A DNA stretch of 35,344 bases, taken from NCBI GenBank assembly GCA_022821145.1, contig JAJEEE010000088.1:1-35344 (forward strand). The letters are read 5' to 3'. This stretch comes from Acidobacteriota bacterium. GTDB taxonomy: Bacteria > Acidobacteriota > Terriglobia > 20CM-2-55-15. The position numbers and the translations under genes were made by a program. Shown piece by piece: positions 34,251 through 35,344 of the stretch. How positions within the stretch are numbered: the first letter of the stretch is position 1; every line of letters begins with the position of its first letter. Under the pieces are notes generated by a model, which saw nothing but the letters and a program-made list of their open reading frames with translations, made no database searches and was not told where the DNA came from.

Positions 34251-34934
34251 ATGGGCGCCCCGATGAACGCGAACCGCATCCGGGCGGTCGCATTCGACGC
34301 CGTGGGCACGCTCTTCCACCACCGGGGCGCCGTCGGCGACGTCTATCGCCGGGTCGCGTTGAAGCACGGGCGGGACGTGCCGGCCGTCGAGCTTCAGGCC
34401 GCCTTCGAGCGCGAAACCGGAACGCATGGAACGCCCGTCGACGCGGCCGGCTGGAAATCGCTGGTGGCGACGCTCTTCCGGGAGCACGGGCCCTTTCCGG
34501 GCTTCGACGCGTACTTCGAAGACGTCTATGCCGTGTTTCGTACCGGGCGCTGCTGGGCCTGCTACGCGGAGACCCGCGACGTGCTGCGGTCGCTCCGTGG
34601 CCGGGACGTTGCGCTGGCCGTGGTTTCCAACTTCGACCGGGGCCTCGGCGGTGTGCTCGACGATCTCGGCATCGGCGAATATTTTGCCGCCGTGGTCACG
34701 CCCGATACGGCCGGCTGCGCGAAGCCCGATCCGCGAATCTTCATCGACGCCGCGGCCCGGCTCGGGGCGCCGCCCGCGGCGACGCTCCTCGTCGGCGACG
34801 ACTTCGAGTTGGACGTCCGGGCCGCCCGCGCTGCGGGTCTGGAGGGCGTGTGGGTCGATCGCGAGCCGGGCGGACCGGCCCCAGGCGCCATCGCGGATCT
34901 GTCCGGCGTACTTGCGATGCTCGACCGCGAATAG
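34251..34934 (+). CDS. HAD-superfamily hydrolase (HDHD3-like)
   Basis: About 227 residues. Motif I is 'AFDAVGTLF': the nucleophile Asp is present, but the second Asp of DxD is Val, as in some HDHD3-type proteins. Motif II is 'LAVVSNFDRGL', and motifs III/IV are 'GCAKPDPRIF' (Lys) and 'LLVGDDFELDVRAARAAG' (acidic pair). A helical cap lies at about 20-95. Loss of the acid/base Asp may mean reduced or altered phosphatase activity. Start is uncertain (TTG 34245, ATG 34251 or ATG 34263); the ATG at 34263 is equally near motif I. Divergent from the DUF1015 gene. Confidence 0.88.
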   Translation: MGAPMNANRIRAVAFDAVGTLFHHRGAVGDVYRRVALKHGRDVPAVELQAAFERETGTHGTPVDAAGWKSLVATLFREHGPFPGFDAYFEDVYAVFRTGRCWACYAETRDVLRSLRGRDVALAVVSNFDRGLGGVLDDLGIGEYFAAVVTPDTAGCAKPDPRIFIDAAARLGAPPAATLLVGDDFELDVRAARAAGLEGVWVDREPGGPAPGAIADLSGVLAMLDRE

Positions 34935-35017
34935 CCCAACAAGTTCCTGTGTTTCAATAGGTTGAAGTCAAGAAAAGAAAGTGATGCATTACCGCGTGTC
35001 CGTCTGTGGCCGCACCA

Positions 35018-35061
35018 ATACCCGACAAAAGTTATCGCCGATTAATATTGTCGGGTATAAT
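35018..35061 (+). promoter_or_regulatory. Rrf2 gene promoter with an 11-bp inverted repeat over the -10
   Basis: ATACCCGACAA (35018-35028) and TTGTCGGGTAT (35048-35058) form a perfect 11 bp inverted repeat, 30 bp centre to centre, about three helix turns. The right arm runs into TATAAT (35056-35061). The GTG of the regulator is 8 nt further on, so the repeat is well placed for autorepression and the transcript is near leaderless. Confidence 0.6.
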
Positions 35062-35069
35062 TCCAGGCG

Positions 35070-35344
35070 GTGTTCCGGTTATCCAAACGGGCCGACTATG
35101 GGCTGATCGCGCTGAAGCACTTGGCGCTGCACGGCGAGCACGCCCACAGCGCCCCCGAGATCGCCCGCACCTACAATATCCCGTCCGAGCTGCTGGCGAA
35201 GGTATTGCAGCGGCTCGTCCGGAAGGGCCTGCTGGCGTCGCAGGCCGGACCCAACGGCGGGTACGCCCTGGCGCGCGGCGCCGAGATGATCACGGTGATC
35301 GAAGTGATCGAGGCCCTGGAGGGGCCGTTGCTCCTGACGCCGTG
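35070..35344 (+). CDS. Rrf2-family transcriptional regulator, truncated at window end
   Basis: The first 91 codons are present; the gene continues beyond the window. 'FRLSKRADYGLIALKHLA' (start), 'SAPEIARTYNIPSELLAKVLQRL' (helix-turn-helix) and 'AGPNGGYALAR' (wing) are classic Rrf2/IscR/NsrR features. The Cys cluster that would tell an Fe-S sensor from other members lies past the end. Many Rrf2 genes lead a suf or isc operon, which would fit, but nothing in the window shows it. Confidence 0.9.
   Translation, partial: MFRLSKRADYGLIALKHLALHGEHAHSAPEIARTYNIPSELLAKVLQRLVRKGLLASQAGPNGGYALARGAEMITVIEVIEALEGPLLLTP

Overview
The window is a GC-rich, densely coded bacterial chromosome segment with about 30 genes on both strands. 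Nothing identifies the species directly. The GC-rich codon use fits Acidobacteriota or a neighbouring phylum: so do two large secreted proteins built from beta-sandwich repeats ('...ADGGGWQS..LVTN' type), a plant-type LRR metalloprotease, a bacterial deoxyhypusine synthase-like protein and frequent GTG starts. This is an inference, not a match. No rRNA, tRNA, CRISPR array, transposase or prophage gene was seen.

Layout. 1-607 is non-coding, with a decayed ~150 bp repeat present twice and several perfect hairpins. 608-1798 is a class V aminotransferase. 1812-4928 (-) is a secreted multidomain protein with an HEYAH zinc-protease motif. 4991-6301 (-) is threonine synthase, divergent from an MFS transporter (6402-7613). 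7650-11222 (+) is a compact run: HtrA-like protease, small membrane-anchored protein, glyoxalase-II-like hydrolase, hotdog thioesterase and stand-alone 5'-3' exonuclease. 11400-12906 (+) pairs a Tat/lipoprotein beta-carbonic anhydrase with a DUF2490 beta-barrel. A MoaB/CinA-N protein (-) and an M24 peptidase (+) then start back to back at 13958/13959. A DnaJ-like protein follows, convergent with ygfZ and a SYLF-domain protein. A mazEF pair lies at 17895-18486.

The most striking unit is the minus-strand operon 25059->18629: FAD amine-oxidase-type enzyme, DUF1365, two Cfa-family methyltransferases, a CarH/LitR-type MerR-B12 photoreceptor regulator, a small membrane protein and a DUF1295 membrane protein. 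The first four genes are joined by three successive GTGA stop/start overlaps. The promoter upstream of the first gene consists of three perfectly contiguous 11-bp direct repeats (25099-25131) covering the -35 and -10. This is the architecture known for B12-photoreceptor CarH operators. I read it as a light/B12-controlled, self-regulated programme that remodels membrane fatty acids, plausibly against photo-oxidative damage.

Downstream (rightward) are a 1547-residue secreted LRR-metzincin, a higBA toxin-antitoxin pair, an M24 aminopeptidase divergent from the deoxyhypusine synthase-like gene, a DUF1015 protein, a HAD hydrolase and a truncated Rrf2 regulator with an inverted repeat over its -10. 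Several genes have a good -10 box ending only 5-14 nt before the start codon, suggesting common leaderless or near-leaderless transcripts.
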